A model generated the notes under the pieces. It did not search any database. It had not been told where the DNA came from and worked only from the letters and a program-made list of their open reading frames with translations. Of a stretch of 64,000 bases of DNA, positions 12,212 through 23,399 are shown in pieces; the stretch's first letter is position 1, and each line of letters begins with the position of its first letter. The stretch spans positions 248,001 through 312,000 of the forward strand of contig QYRS01000008.1 of NCBI GenBank assembly GCA_006503535.1, given 5' to 3'. Origin of the DNA: Arthrinium phaeospermum (Eukaryota > Ascomycota > Sordariomycetes > Amphisphaeriales > Apiosporaceae). The position numbers and the translations under genes were made by a program.

Positions 12212-14110
12212 ATGAATCGCAGTGAGGGCGAAGAGATGGAAGAGCTGATGTTAGCTCAAGACGCATCGCCTCGTCCGGCGGAACAGCCACCACTACCAAC
12301 AACAACAACAACGCCAACTCCGGGCTTGACGAGAGCCCAGGCTGCCAGGCTGTACGTGAGTCATGCCTTCTCGACCTGGAATGCGCGTGGGTACGAGTTC
12401 GCTGCTGTAAGTGGCTTTTCGCCCTCCACCCGAAATGGGGACATACAACTTGTTGACCACGCCCCTTAATTAGATCCTATTCACGGCGAGAGCCTATCCA
12501 GATACCCTGGTGGCGGCGGCGTTGCGGTAAGTTCCGGTTCTCAGCCAGATAGTCGGCCAGAAAGGGCAAAGTGGACTCATTTGCTCTCGATTTAGCATGA
12601 TCATCATATACCTGGCCATGATCATCCTCTCCGGCTCGATAGGAAGCTGGGTCCAGAATGCCCCGGACCGGCTCCGGACCCTGCTGACCACCATCGTCGT
12701 CAACCGAACCTCGGTCATCGTCGGCTCGTTCTTCTGGCTCCTGATCCTGAGCCAGGAGGACCTCGTGAGACAGGAGACGGTGTTTGTCCTCCCCAAGAAT
12801 GACAGACTCAAGCACGTGATCTTCGTAGTGGCAGTGACGTTCGGCATCATGGAGCGCTTGAGCTCGTCGGGCAACCTCATCTCCATGGAGAGAGACTGGG
12901 TCGTTGCGGTAGCTGCGCCCCCTGGGCAGCCGTATGATTTGACACACCTGAATGCCGTCATGCGGCGGATCGATCTCGCCTGCAAGCTGGTGTCCCCCAT
13001 TCTGATCTCCGCCATCATCTCGGCTACGGACTCGGTGCGGATAGGGGTCATCTACTCGGCCCTGACTAGTCTGATTAGCATTCCGATCGAGACGGTCTCG
13101 GCCAAGGGGGTGTGGAACAGCAGCCCCGTGCTCCGTGTCCCCAAGTTGAAGAAAGAAGCCCCCGGGGCGGCTTCGGTGCCCGCTTCGGCTCGAGCTGTGT
13201 CATGGGCAAGTCGCGTTCGTCAGTTCTTCAAGGGCTTCGAGATGTACTTCTCTACCGCGGTCTGGGTGCCCTCTGTCGCGCTCGCGCTGCTGCATTTTAA
13301 CATGATGACCTGGAGGGCCACGTTCATCACTTATCTGATCAACGTGGGCTATTCGTTGAACACCATAACTATGGCCCGGGCCGTTGGATCGATCTTCGAG
13401 ATCTCCAGTACGGTGGCCACGCCCCTCGGGATCCAATATATGGGTAAGGCGTACCGGCAACATCGAAGCCTGGCCGGTGAAGAAGACGAGCTGGAGGTCG
13501 GGCTGATCGAGCCCGATGAGCAGCAGCAGAAGCAGCAGAATCATGCGGCGGATGGCCAGACTTTGGTCGGTCTACAACGGGTTGGTCTTTGGGGTGTCAG
13601 TTGGCAAGTGTTGAATCTAGTAAGTAAAAGCACCCTGGTGAAATGCAGAGGCTCGTTGCCGCTAACACATTCGTACAGGCTCCCGTAGTTGCTGCTCTGT
13701 GGGCCATCTCGTCCTCGCGGGAGAAGCAGGAGACGGCATCCTCCTTGGTGTCCTCTGCCGCACCAAATCTGGGTTGGAGCCTGGTCATCTTCTCTTTCCT
13801 CTCCTTTTCCCGCTTTGGCGTCTGGGTGTTCGACCTGACCACCCAGCAGTTGACGCAGGTCCTCGTCCCGGAACACCGGCGGTCCAAGTTCGCCGGTGTC
13901 GAGACGTCCGTCGTCAACGTCTTCGAGATCATGGGGGCGGCTGCGGCCATCTCTTTTCCGCGGACGGAGCAGTTCAAGTGGCTGTCGCTGGCGAGCTTCG
14001 TGGCGGTGACAATCAGTTGGGCCTTGTATGCTGGATGGGTTAGGGGGCAGAGGGGACACCTGCTGCATTGGGAGAAGCTGGGGCTATGGGGCAGGGCTTC
14101 GGGGAGGTGA
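12212..14110 (+). CDS. ferroportin-like (SLC40) iron exporter
   Basis: Exons are 12212-12406, 12474-12526, 12596-13619 and 13679-14110, giving 567 residues, close to animal ferroportin. Ferroportins export ferrous iron through a major-facilitator-like fold. Family features: an early LYVSHAFSTWNARGYEFAA segment; the MRRIDLACKLVSPILIS helix, matching the conserved RRIDLxCK region; and a late FGVWVFDLTTQQL helix corresponding to the FGLWSFDL region. About ten to twelve hydrophobic helices are spread over the protein. A Gln/Glu-rich hydrophilic loop (around residues 360-385) separates the two halves. The start ATG has a CACC context and all joins keep the frame. The 53-nt second exon falls within a conserved helix, which supports the model. 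Whether the protein sits in the plasma membrane or vacuole cannot be told from sequence. Confidence 0.9.
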
Positions 14111-14949
14111 TACTTATTTACATCAGGGCAAACAAACTCAATGAGGTTACTGGTAGTAGGTAGAGCAGCGTGCCATCGTCAACCTAGCTGGGTGGGTGCT
14201 CCTTGGCTAGCACACAGCACAGCTTGAGCTGCTTCAGAACAATCCAACTGCCACCACAATCAAGATCAGCTCGGTGATTGTTCAAGTCCTTACTACGACG
14301 ACGTGATTGTTCCCTACTGTCAATCAGTTGGCTCTCTCTCTCTCTCCTGTCACAACCCCTCGTTCTTGGGGGATCATCTTTCTACGCCTACAAAACACAC
14401 CCCGGTCACGAATCCTCTTCTTCCATCCATCTACAGGAACTTATTGTTCGATCAGCAACAGAAACTGATTCAATCTCATCCTTTATTTGATCGATCAAGT
14501 GCTCTTAATCCAAAACACGAACAGCTTTTGCTCGACCATCGGAAGAAAACACTGCACTTCATCACCTTCCTGACCGACCACATCTAAGCATCATTGCCAC
14601 ACCTTCCTTCCGACATTGAACTCGAGATCACGCTCTCACACATCTTCATCATTTCTACTGCGCTTGTCATCGTTGCAGCTTGTTATTCTTGACCGATTTC
14701 TATCTAAATAGAGCGCACACCATCTTGTTGCTTTTGCAGCATCTTTCCTTGCTTCCACGATCATTTCGAGCCCTCGACTTGACCCAAGTTCAGCATTTCT
14801 AGACGCATAAAACCCGTCGTATGTGAATACATCCATCTACTACTGGATAAGGTAAGCAGCTCTTCTCTTTTCCCATACATTGACGACATCCATCATCCTA
14901 CCAACGTCCTCCTCGAGCATTAAAAGCCATTGCTGACTTGGGTCTTAAG
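14111..14949. other. intergenic region and CT-rich leader
   Basis: No gene seen. From about 14330 the + strand is CT-rich with scattered short upstream ATGs, as expected for the promoter and long leader of the gene starting at 14950. Confidence 0.55.
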
Positions 14950-15768
14950 ATGTCTTACATACGCCGAATCATCACGATGCGGGATGCCGATGGACGGCGC
15001 GCGAAGCCCGCCATCAGCAAGAGACAGTATGCAATCGCATACCCGGCCATCCTTGATGACATAGAGTCGTGTGACGCCGACGACGAATTTGGTTCTATGT
15101 CTAGCGACGAGCTCGAATCTGAGTCTGACGATGAGTTCATGGTCGTTTCGTCGCCGAACAGCCGCAGCGAACCACAACGCAGCGAGAATCCCGCGGAGGA
15201 AGGGCATAAGGGCGCTGCTGGAGCGCGCAACAACAGTCTCCATATCATCGAGGACTACTTTGATAACCCGCCGCTTCCCGTTTATCAGAGATTCGATGAG
15301 GTTGTCTATGAGGACGACGAGAATGCGGAGGACAGCCCGCCTGTTATCCGACTTAACCTCACCAACCAACCGGATGCATCGTTGGCTGGAACGGTTGATG
15401 GAGTTTCCCCTGGAATCGATCACGACACGGAGGATAACGTTTCCCTGGCCATCGAGCAGAGTCTTGCTCTCCGTGAGGGTGCCCTGGTACTACAAGAGGA
15501 GTACGTGGATGATTGTGATGGTGACTTGTCCGACAGCTGGTCAGTCGCATCAGAGTGCGTCGATGACGACTGGGCCTTCGAGATCGAGGCTGCCGAAGAA
15601 GACCGTGTCGCCAGGCAAGAAGAGAAGCTTACCGTCACAAAGACTCGTTGTGACCCCCGACAAGGCACTGGTCTCCCTCTCCGACCTACTCTCCGATCTT
15701 CTCGAGGCAGTTATAGTCCTGGTCGAAAGGTCGCATTCGCCCTGAGACCTCGGATATTCGACGAGTAG
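14950..15768 (+). CDS. acidic protein of unknown function (272 aa, possibly interrupted)
   Basis: A 272-residue open frame from the ATG at 14950 (an earlier in-frame TTG is not used). The N-terminus is basic (SYIRRIITMRDADGRR). Most of the rest is strongly acidic, with Asp/Glu clusters around residues 38-65, 115-125 and 180-215, and a basic C-terminal segment. No known domain, signal peptide or membrane span is visible; the composition suggests a disordered nuclear or cytoplasmic protein. Beyond the TAG at 15766 the same frame and a shifted frame keep protein-like composition to a TGA at 16075, broken by TAG 15811 and TAA 15967. The gene may therefore be truncated, frameshifted or spliced differently from this model. 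The function is unknown. Confidence 0.6.
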   Translation: MSYIRRIITMRDADGRRAKPAISKRQYAIAYPAILDDIESCDADDEFGSMSSDELESESDDEFMVVSSPNSRSEPQRSENPAEEGHKGAAGARNNSLHIIEDYFDNPPLPVYQRFDEVVYEDDENAEDSPPVIRLNLTNQPDASLAGTVDGVSPGIDHDTEDNVSLAIEQSLALREGALVLQEEYVDDCDGDLSDSWSVASECVDDDWAFEIEAAEEDRVARQEEKLTVTKTRCDPRQGTGLPLRPTLRSSRGSYSPGRKVAFALRPRIFDE

Positions 15769-16077
15769 CCGCTCAGAGACGGTTGTCTCGCGCTATCTGG
15801 CCAGTATGGCTAGACGGCATACCCTGATGAGTCGGACCAGCATCACGGGAGGAAAGGCACAAGACTCTGCATGGATAACAAGATTCCAGCAAATAAAGGA
15901 GTACACGAGAAGCGACGAAGGACCGGAGAGAACGAAGTTAAATTCTGCTCAGATGCGCCTGGTCTATAAGACTACGAACAGCTCGCTTCAATCGGGCTCA
16001 TGAGGGAATCTGGTGATTACGGGTTTTTGGAATGGATGTATGATAGGGAGCCGCTTCCGGATAGCGAGAAGTCATGA
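15769..16077 (+). pseudogene. possible decayed or mis-framed C-terminal extension of the acidic protein
   Basis: In the frame of the upstream 272-residue protein, 15814-15966 reads as hydrophilic protein-like sequence (including DNKIPANKGVHEKRRRTGEN). After TAA 15967 it continues with DYEQLASIGLMRES and GFLEWMYDREPLPD to TGA 16075. Between about 15715 and 15831 the neighbouring frame also looks coding (RRVAAQRRLSRAIWPVWLDG). The pattern fits a coding region with one or two frameshifts and in-frame stops, or an unrecognised exon structure. The ATG at 15806 opens a third, 65-codon frame that looks less natural. This is inferred from composition only. Confidence 0.35.
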
Positions 16078-16684
16078 GGTTTCAGGGCAGGTTCAGAGGT
16101 TGAAGGGCTATCATACCAGGGTTTGCCCTCTCAATCCACATATATAATAGCAAGAAGGCAATGATAATGAGCTGATGATGCATGCGTCACATCTTGACAT
16201 ACCCGGTCAATATTCTTTCACCGGATCATAATGTGTGTTCAACAAGTCACTGTGTTGGCAACATGCAAACCCAATTGCCACCAACATGTAACTAATAATG
16301 CTCTGGACGTTTGCCCAATCCCCATGCTGGTCTTGTGTATTTCCGTGCTGTCCGTTCTGTCCTATTCATTGCTCACTCCCTTTCCAAGCAGTTGCCCACT
16401 GGAGGCATCATACCGCATGCCAGATCTCTCGATCTCACCAACTGGTCTACAGAACATTACGAGAATCAGTCTAAACCCATACTCGCCGAATCGTCCCAGC
16501 ACATCATCGGAACAGCCAGATCTACTTCCCCCCCTTGCACCCCTTCATGCCCTGTGTCCCTGGGAGTCGGTGACAACAACAACTGCCGTACCAAATCAGA
16601 AAACAAACCAATTCGTCTCTCCCCTTTCCTAAGAATAAAGCCGCCGCCGCGAATATTCCAATACCAACCATCACACTCCTGAAA
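16078..16684. other. intergenic region and leader
   Basis: No gene seen. Likely promoter and leader of the coiled-coil gene that starts at 16685; the last 150 bases are rich in short C and A runs. Confidence 0.5.
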
Positions 16685-17386
16685 ATGCCGAAGCAACGAG
16701 ACCCGCCCTCCCCAAGCAAGCCCGTCCCAGCCTCCTGGTGGTTCCTCACCGGCGGCGTCGGCGCGCCCCCGCGGACCCAAGCCGGCTTCCACCACCTGAC
16801 CCTCGAGCGCAAAGCCGCCTACCGCGCCAAGGTCATGGCCAAACTTGAGCGCAAAGAGGCAGAGCAGGCCCGAAAGGACGCCGTCGCCAAGGTAGAGCAG
16901 ACCCGGAAGGATGCCCTCGCCGAACTCGAAGCAGAATACGGCCCCTCGGGGCTCGTGGGCAGGATGCTATGGCGTCTTCGGGGTGGTGTAAGCGGCAATA
17001 GTCCAAATAAAGGGGATGGGGACGGGGCAGCAGGCAATGGCGACGAAAACAAGAGCTGTCAGAGAAGGCGGCAGCGGCTGGGTCGGAAAGAGCTGATGGA
17101 GAAATACGGTCCTGGCTCAGATGTTAAGGCAGGCAGGGCTGCAATGGCAATGGCCAAATCTAGACGTGTTCCCAAGCCGCAAGCTAATGCTCACGCTGGT
17201 GGCAGTGGTGACCAGGCACCTGTCAATGGCACAGCGGCGGTTAACACAACAGCGGACGGCGCAGAAGAGGACGGCGCAGGAGAGGACAATAGAGGAGCCG
17301 ACGATGCAGGAGGCGAGAACGCAGAAGCCACAGCAGCCAACGATGCGCCAGTAGATGGTGTCAGCGACGAGAACACTGCTGGATGA
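16685..17386 (+). CDS. Ala/Lys-rich coiled-coil protein of unknown function (233 aa)
   Basis: Single-exon frame of 233 residues beginning MPKQRDPPSPSKP. A short ordered patch with a Trp pair (SWWFLTGGVGAPP, around residues 17-30) is followed by a charged helical stretch at about 42-80 with heptad-like Ala/Leu/Lys/Glu spacing, likely a coiled coil. A second basic helix (RRQRLGRKELMEKYG) lies near 120. The last 70 residues are Ala/Asp/Glu/Gly-rich and probably disordered. No membrane span or signal peptide is visible. I do not recognise a family. The long, well-framed ATG-initiated frame and non-random N-terminus support a real gene. Its 3' end faces the cyclin gene. Confidence 0.6.
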   Translation: MPKQRDPPSPSKPVPASWWFLTGGVGAPPRTQAGFHHLTLERKAAYRAKVMAKLERKEAEQARKDAVAKVEQTRKDALAELEAEYGPSGLVGRMLWRLRGGVSGNSPNKGDGDGAAGNGDENKSCQRRRQRLGRKELMEKYGPGSDVKAGRAAMAMAKSRRVPKPQANAHAGGSGDQAPVNGTAAVNTTADGAEEDGAGEDNRGADDAGGENAEATAANDAPVDGVSDENTAG

Positions 17387-18255
17387 TGCCTGGCCATTCC
17401 AAACAACGCCGAGAAGCACAACGCAGACGAGTACCCAAATGCAGCAGCATCAGACATGGAGTTGTCAAAGATAACGCAAGGAACAAACAAGCAACACATC
17501 ACTCATATGTTGCACCAAGAGTAAAGCAAGTAGGATCATGCAGTACGCCGAATTTTATTTGTCCATTCGTCCATAAACCGTATTCTAAGTCCAACAAGTC
17601 ACATGAATGTACACATCACACATTCCCTTCCAAGTCCCCCATCCCCATGCAGCCGACTGCACCTCTCCAACTATCATTGCTTTAACCGGCGCTTTCACGC
17701 AAGCATAGCAAAGCCAACGTAGTCGGACTGGCGACGGCTTCTTTCACTCCGTGTGAAAGAGTCGAACCAGCAGCAAAACTGTGACAGATGCCCTGTAGAC
17801 CAGATAGGTATAAGACAGGACCAAAGCGGCTCCATCGGGAAATATGCTAATCAAAACAACAAATCAAGGACGCCATCCTCCTTTGACTCCTAGACGCCCC
17901 TTTGCCGCATACGCCATGCATCATCAACAGATGGCAGAAAAAAGGGGCCAAAGTACTAAGAATAACGGAGATGCACGCAAAACAACAACAGCCAGCCGCA
18001 GGCTGTCAAAAGTAGTGAACCCCGAGAAAGGCTCAGGATGCTGGGAGAAGACACCGCCACACCCAAGTCCGGATCGAGGAGTCGAGGTTGTGCAGTGGTG
18101 CGTGTATGAGAATCGTCGGTCTAGAGCATCATGCAAGGAATTATCGTGAGGACCATCCAAGGTCCAGGGGTATCCTGAGACATTACAGAACACTTGACAT
18201 AAAGGTATCATCGCGGTGAAACAGGCTTGCGTAGGTGTAAACAAATACACAAGGC
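17387..18255. other. convergent 3' region
   Basis: No gene seen. Holds the 3' UTRs of the coiled-coil gene (+) and the B-type cyclin gene (-). Confidence 0.55.
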
Positions 18256-19975
18256 TTAAGACGAGATCTCGTCCAAAGAAAGGGCCGTGTCAGTGATGCC
18301 GAAGATGGGAGCGTTCTTCTTGGCCCATTGACGAGTGAGCAGAGATGCTGTTGCTTTGTTAGAATGATGACACGTTATAGGCGGCGGTGAATGGATCCTT
18401 ACCTTTCAAGAACTTCTTGCTAGCATATTTCTTGTAGAATGCCTCATGGATAACGGGCCGGGCAAGGTAGTCGACCATAAGTTCAAAGACGGGCTCAATC
18501 TCCTCCTCTGTGTAGCCGGCATAGTAAGACAGAGTCGGGTCCTGCACCAGGTTAGCAAAATGAGCGGCGAAAAAGGGACACAATGGACGGCAAACTCACC
18601 CATTCACCTCGATCGAGGATCATGCGAGCCAGGAACATGGCAGCGGCAGCGACGTGGCTGGGCCTGTATGCCATGAAACGGTGATCGAGCAGGCTGATCT
18701 CCATCAGGTACTTCCCTATCGTCCGAGACTGGATGTCATAGTTGTCCGCCTTGGAGATACGACGCAGGAAGTTCATGGGGTTCGGGTAGCTTAAGTCATA
18801 CTCGAGGGTGCCCAGGATGAACCGCTCAGCACTGAGAATCTCGGCCTCGGTGAAGCCATCGTCGGCAACATGCACAAAGTTCTGAACGTGAGGGGAGAGG
18901 ACCTCCTCGTACTTGGAAGCAATGAACATGGCAGTGATGCCAACGAGCTGAAGACGGTCGAGCTGGACGACCTTGGCAGACAGGAAACGATCGATGATGT
19001 TGACAGCCAAGAAGAGGGTTTCCGGTAGGAGGTGGAATCGCGTGTGGACCTCAATCAACCAGTCGACAAGGATGCCGCGCGTCTTCCACTCGAGATCATC
19101 TTGGTGCTCCATGTACTCAGGGTTGGGCACCGACTTGGGCTCCAGGTCGCGCAGGTACTCGAAGATTTCCGTAGCATACTCGGCAGCCATCAAAGGATCA
19201 TCCATATCCTCGCTGTCCAAGTTGGTGACACCCTCCGGGTAGATGTTGTCGTCCTTCGGTGCGGGCTCGGGCTTGACTTCTTCGACAACCTTCTCGACGA
19301 CTTCTTCGACCTTGGCGAGTTTCGTCTGGGGCCGCGTCTGCTGGTTCTCGGCATCTGGGTTGAAAGGCTTCTTGCGGGCGGGTTCTTCATGGGCAACAAC
19401 ATCGGGCTTAACAGCTGTGCTGGACAGAACCTTCCTCTTTTGTGTGGTGTTGGCGGCATTGGCACCGACAACACCGCTTCCGGTGCGGGTGGCCTTGGCA
19501 GCGGGCTCCTTGGTGGCCGCGGGAGCTCGGGCGGCGGCAGCGCGAGTGGTCTTCTTCACGCCGACGGGGTAGCTGGCCTTGGAGACAAGGCCTGCAGTCT
19601 TGGTTGCGGCAGCCTTCTTGCCCTCAACCACCTCGGTCTTGCCCGCGTTGGTGACATCTCCCAGAGCACTTCGTTTCGTTCGCGTAGTGGTAGGGTTCGC
19701 GTTTACTGCTGACTTCTTGGATTGCAGAGGCTTAGTGACTTCGGATTCCAGTGCGGCGGCCTTAGCACGCGTCATACGCGCCGGAGCACCATTCTCGTCA
19801 TTCTCGTTCAAGACGCCGCGTTGCCTCGTAGCACGTCCCTTTGCGGAGAAATCAGTCAGTACGGTTCGAAGACGCGAACATTGGTCGTGTTTCAGGACAC
19901 GGCCTGGTTTTTTCTTTCTCGAGGCACGCGTAGGACGTGTATTTTTGTGAGGATGTTACTCACAACGGCAGGCAT
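18256..19975 (-). CDS. nimE: G2/mitotic B-type cyclin
   Basis: Regulatory partner of the Cdk1-type kinase that drives entry into mitosis. Exons on the minus strand are 19975-19964, 19838-18600, 18541-18403 and 18347-18256 (493 residues). The first coding exon holds only four codons (MPAV); its intron has a GTGAGT donor, a CTGAC branch site and a CGCAAAG acceptor. Straight after it comes RGVLNENDEN (from residue 11), a typical destruction box. Basic, Ala/Lys-rich disordered sequence follows to about residue 180. The cyclin N domain includes the signature TRGILVDWLIEVHTRFHL and the helix VQLDRLQLVGITAMFIASKYEE. The cyclin C domain continues with YRPSHVAAAAMFLARMIL and ends LSLDEISS. Domain order and length match filamentous-fungal cyclin B. 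The 5' side faces the uL2m gene. Confidence 0.95.
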
Positions 19976-22115
19976 ATTGCTGATTGAAGAACACTGTAAT
20001 GGGTTCAATTCGGTGTCGAGGTGGTACTATGACGAATCAGGTCAGCTGGGAGTCGCGAGAGTGGGTGTTGTCAAGGTGTGAGTTGCGTGTGTGGCTAGAT
20101 ATAGAAAAGCTAGGGAGGATGGGTGTGGGGCGATGCTAAGGAGCACCTTCAACACGCCCAGGCATGATGCAACACGTGCCTGACGCGATGCAAAGGCAGC
20201 AAGAGGGTGCAGGTTGGGATAATTGGGATGGGGAGGGCACTGGCTCTCTTGTCGGGGAGGAGAGACGGACTTAGATATTATTATCGAGGCCTCGAGGGTG
20301 GTGGTAGGGGTGGTTGATATCAACACAAGCCCAAAAGTGAACTGAAGGGCAGCGTGACCTGTCAGCTACTAAAGAGTGAACCGGATTGATGGTGAGCTGG
20401 CGCGGTTGCTGTGGAAGTGGTAGGGCAATCCGAGCAATGGTCTAGAGGATGAAGGTTTGGTGGAGGGTCCGGTAGGAGGAGGAGTCGTTGGGTGGAATGA
20501 ATGGAAAGAGAAGAGGTGTAGATGAGGTTCTAATGTTTACAAGAACCGGGACGGACAAGGTGTGGTTTTGAGTGAGAGAGGGCAATGTTTAGCTTGTCAG
20601 ACAAGCAAGACGCAAAAGAAAGCGTGCACCGAGTGGAGCGGGCGTGCAAAAAAATACCTGGGTACCTACTTCTTTTTTTGACGTGAGCGTGTCTGGTGTC
20701 GGCCCCGTCTCTGGAGCAGCGGTGCAGCGTCTGATCCCAGTGGGCGGGCGTGTGAGGGCGAGCGGTTACGCGGGTTCGCCTGCTATTCGGGCGGTGCCAA
20801 GCGTTGGAGACGTGCTACTGCTAGCTTGCTAACTCACTAGCCCAGCGCGTCTTGTTCGATTGTGGAGTAGGTCACGACGTAGGCGTAGCGAAAAAAAGCG
20901 TGTCCAGCTGGCACACGGATCGGAATCAGGTTTGAGGTATGCTTGTTTGACGAGACAGTATCGGCTGGCTGTGGCTGGGAGATTCGACAAATTCAATATG
21001 CCAATATGACTTTATTCACACTGCTTTCCGTTCGTTCGAGCTGCCAAAGCTGGAGGAGGGAGGAAGGAGCCTTTTTGAAGAAATATAGAAACCGACTAGA
21101 ACAGTCCTGTACTTTAAAATTGGTATGCACTCGACTCTAATTTCAGAATGTCTAAGAACAGACAGGAGCATGGACTGGAGGGAGGAATGTGTCACAAACT
21201 TGGAAGATATACAGTTATGGATGGATAGTCACAGTCCTATTTATACATGCATTATACACATAGCGCAACATTAGAGACGATCGCTCAATGGATAATATCT
21301 GGGGGAGGAGGGAGGAGACCTACCTACACGATGCGGTAGATACGACGACACGATACGCCAGAAAGCCGAACAACAACAAGACCCGTCGAGCTACCTGCCT
21401 AGCTGCCAGTAATCGACGTAACCGTGATCCAGCGACCGTATGTTGAATGCCACCCTTGGTCCCTTCCCTGATTTATTTCCTGCTGTTCCGTCGTTTCGAC
21501 TGACGCGATCCTCCAATTGTCGCAGGTCCCGCCCGTTTCTCCCTAGAAACCAGCGATGCGAGTCCCACTTCTCGCATTTTTGTCAATAGCAACAGCGGAG
21601 CAACGGCGGGCAAGGTATCCTGGTATCGTCCGGGTCTCCACCCGTTTGGACGCGTTTGCGGCTTCCCGCGTTGGGATCTGAGAAATGTGGCTTGCTCTGG
21701 ACCGGGAGTCTGTGGCTTATATACCGAGCAGTAGTTCGCAAGTTCCCGGCAGCTCGAACCGCCCTAAATTAAAGGTTGTGGTGGTGGTGGTGGTGCGAGG
21801 TAGTTGGTAATTGGTGGGAGGTACATACCTCTAGGCTGCCCGTAACCGACCTGCCAATTGAGTGTGTCGGGAGCGGGCTCAGGTGAGGGCGGGGGGATCA
21901 ATTGCCCGGGGCAGGAACAACCTAGCTCCTTGAGCTATCGAATCAATTGATGCGAACCTAGGGACCAGGGAAAATTACACGATCGGCCTCAGTTTGTATG
22001 TGACGGCGATCAGTAAAGACAAGGGCAGACAGGGAGCTCGCAGCAGCCCGACAACAATTTCTTCCCTACCTATTTTCTGTGCGCCTAGGAGGCAGCAGCT
22101 GTTGGCTGGCGTGCC
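19976..22115. other. 2.1-kb divergent promoter region
   Basis: No gene seen between the divergently transcribed cyclin B (-) and mitochondrial uL2 (+) genes. It probably contains both promoters and a long cyclin leader. Features seen are a (GTG)n tract at 21777-21795 and a TATA-like TTATATA at about 21718. Confidence 0.55.
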
Positions 22116-23399
22116 ATGATGTTGCAACCCAGGCTGTTGGCCGCAAAAGCGCCTCGGTCGGTGTTGGCGAGCTGCCAATGGTCGCCGAGCGCAGCATTTA
22201 TCCGCCGCTATTCCGCCCAGATCCAAACCGGTGTCGAGCCCGTCACGACGTCCGTCCCCAGCCCCAGCAGCTTCGCAGCGGAGAGGCCGCAGTACTCGCA
22301 GGACCGCCAATCGACCGTCATCTTGCGAACCTATAAGCCCCGAACCCCCGGTGTGCGGCATCTTAAACGGCCCATCAACGACCACTTATGGAAAGGCCGG
22401 CCATTCCTGCCATTGACCTTCCCCAAGAAGGGAATGGGCAAGGGCGGTAGGAACTGTCATGGTCGCATTACTGTCAGGCATCGTGGAGGTGGTGCCAAGC
22501 GCAGGATACGCACTGTCGACTTTTCCCGCTGGGCCCCCGGGCCGCATATCGTCGAACGCATCGAGTACGACCCGAACCGCAGCGCCCACATTGCGCTTTT
22601 GACCGAAGAGCTCACCGGCAAAAAGTCTTACATCATCGCACCGGACGGGACGAGGACCGGAGATGTTGTGCAGAGCTATCGATCTGGTATCCCCGAGGAC
22701 CTTTTAGCTAGTATGGGTGGTATCATCGATCCGGGTATCTTGGCCGCCAAGACTGCCCATCGAGGCAACTGTCTTCCGCTCCACCTCATTCCTGTCGGTA
22801 CACCGGTCTTCAATGTTGGCTCTCACCCTAAGGGCAAGGCCGTCTTCTGTAGAAGTGCCGGTACCTACGCCGTCGTGGACTCCAAAGAGGAAGAGACCAC
22901 GGCCGACGGTGTCAAGGTTGTGACGGGCAAGTATGTCAATGTCCGCCTGCAGAGCGGTGAAGTCAGAAAGTGCAGCAAAGATGCATGTGCCACCATTGGA
23001 GTAGCCAGCAACCCCCATCACCAGTACCGCCAGCTTGGTAAGGCTGGAAGAAGTCGATGGTTGAACATAAGGCCTACAGTGCGTGGTGTGGCCATGAACA
23101 AGGGTATGTCTTCGCATCGGCTGTTTGCTATATGTCTCATTGCTAACGGAACATGCAGTTGACCATCCCCACGGTGGTGGTCGTGGAAAATCGAAGGGTA
23201 ACAGAAACCCCGTCAGTCCATGGGGACGACTGGTATGTTGCCTTCCCCCCTTCGCTCAGATCCCTGTCATAGCTGACCCATTCTTCAGGCCAAAGGTGGA
23301 AAGAAGACACGGAGAACAAAGAATGTCAACAGATGGGTGGTTGTTCCCAGAGTACGCAACCACGGAAAGCGCAGAGACAAGAAGGGCAAGCAGGCATAG
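22116..23399 (+). CDS. RML2: mitochondrial large-subunit ribosomal protein uL2m
   Basis: Mitochondrial homologue of bacterial ribosomal protein L2, which sits near the peptidyl-transferase centre. Exons are 22116-23103, 23159-23232 and 23289-23399 (390 residues); both introns keep the frame. About 90 residues of N-terminal sequence rich in Arg, Ser and Ala precede the RNA-binding domain, as expected of a mitochondrial import signal. The RNA-binding domain follows, with [20 protein letters not shown]. The C-terminal domain carries the L2 signature across the first intron ([23 protein letters not shown]), then the basic tail [20 protein letters not shown]. An ATG directly follows the first (22119), so either could initiate. 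Confidence 0.95.

Noticed and set aside
15806..16003. separate 65-residue gene downstream of the acidic protein
   Set aside because: Its reading frame looks less natural than the frame continuing from the acidic protein, and it has no independent promoter or homology clue.
17700..17780. tRNA-like B box (GGTTCGACTC on the minus strand)
   Set aside because: The flanking bases cannot form a T stem or acceptor stem; other GTTCGA occurrences in gaps also failed.
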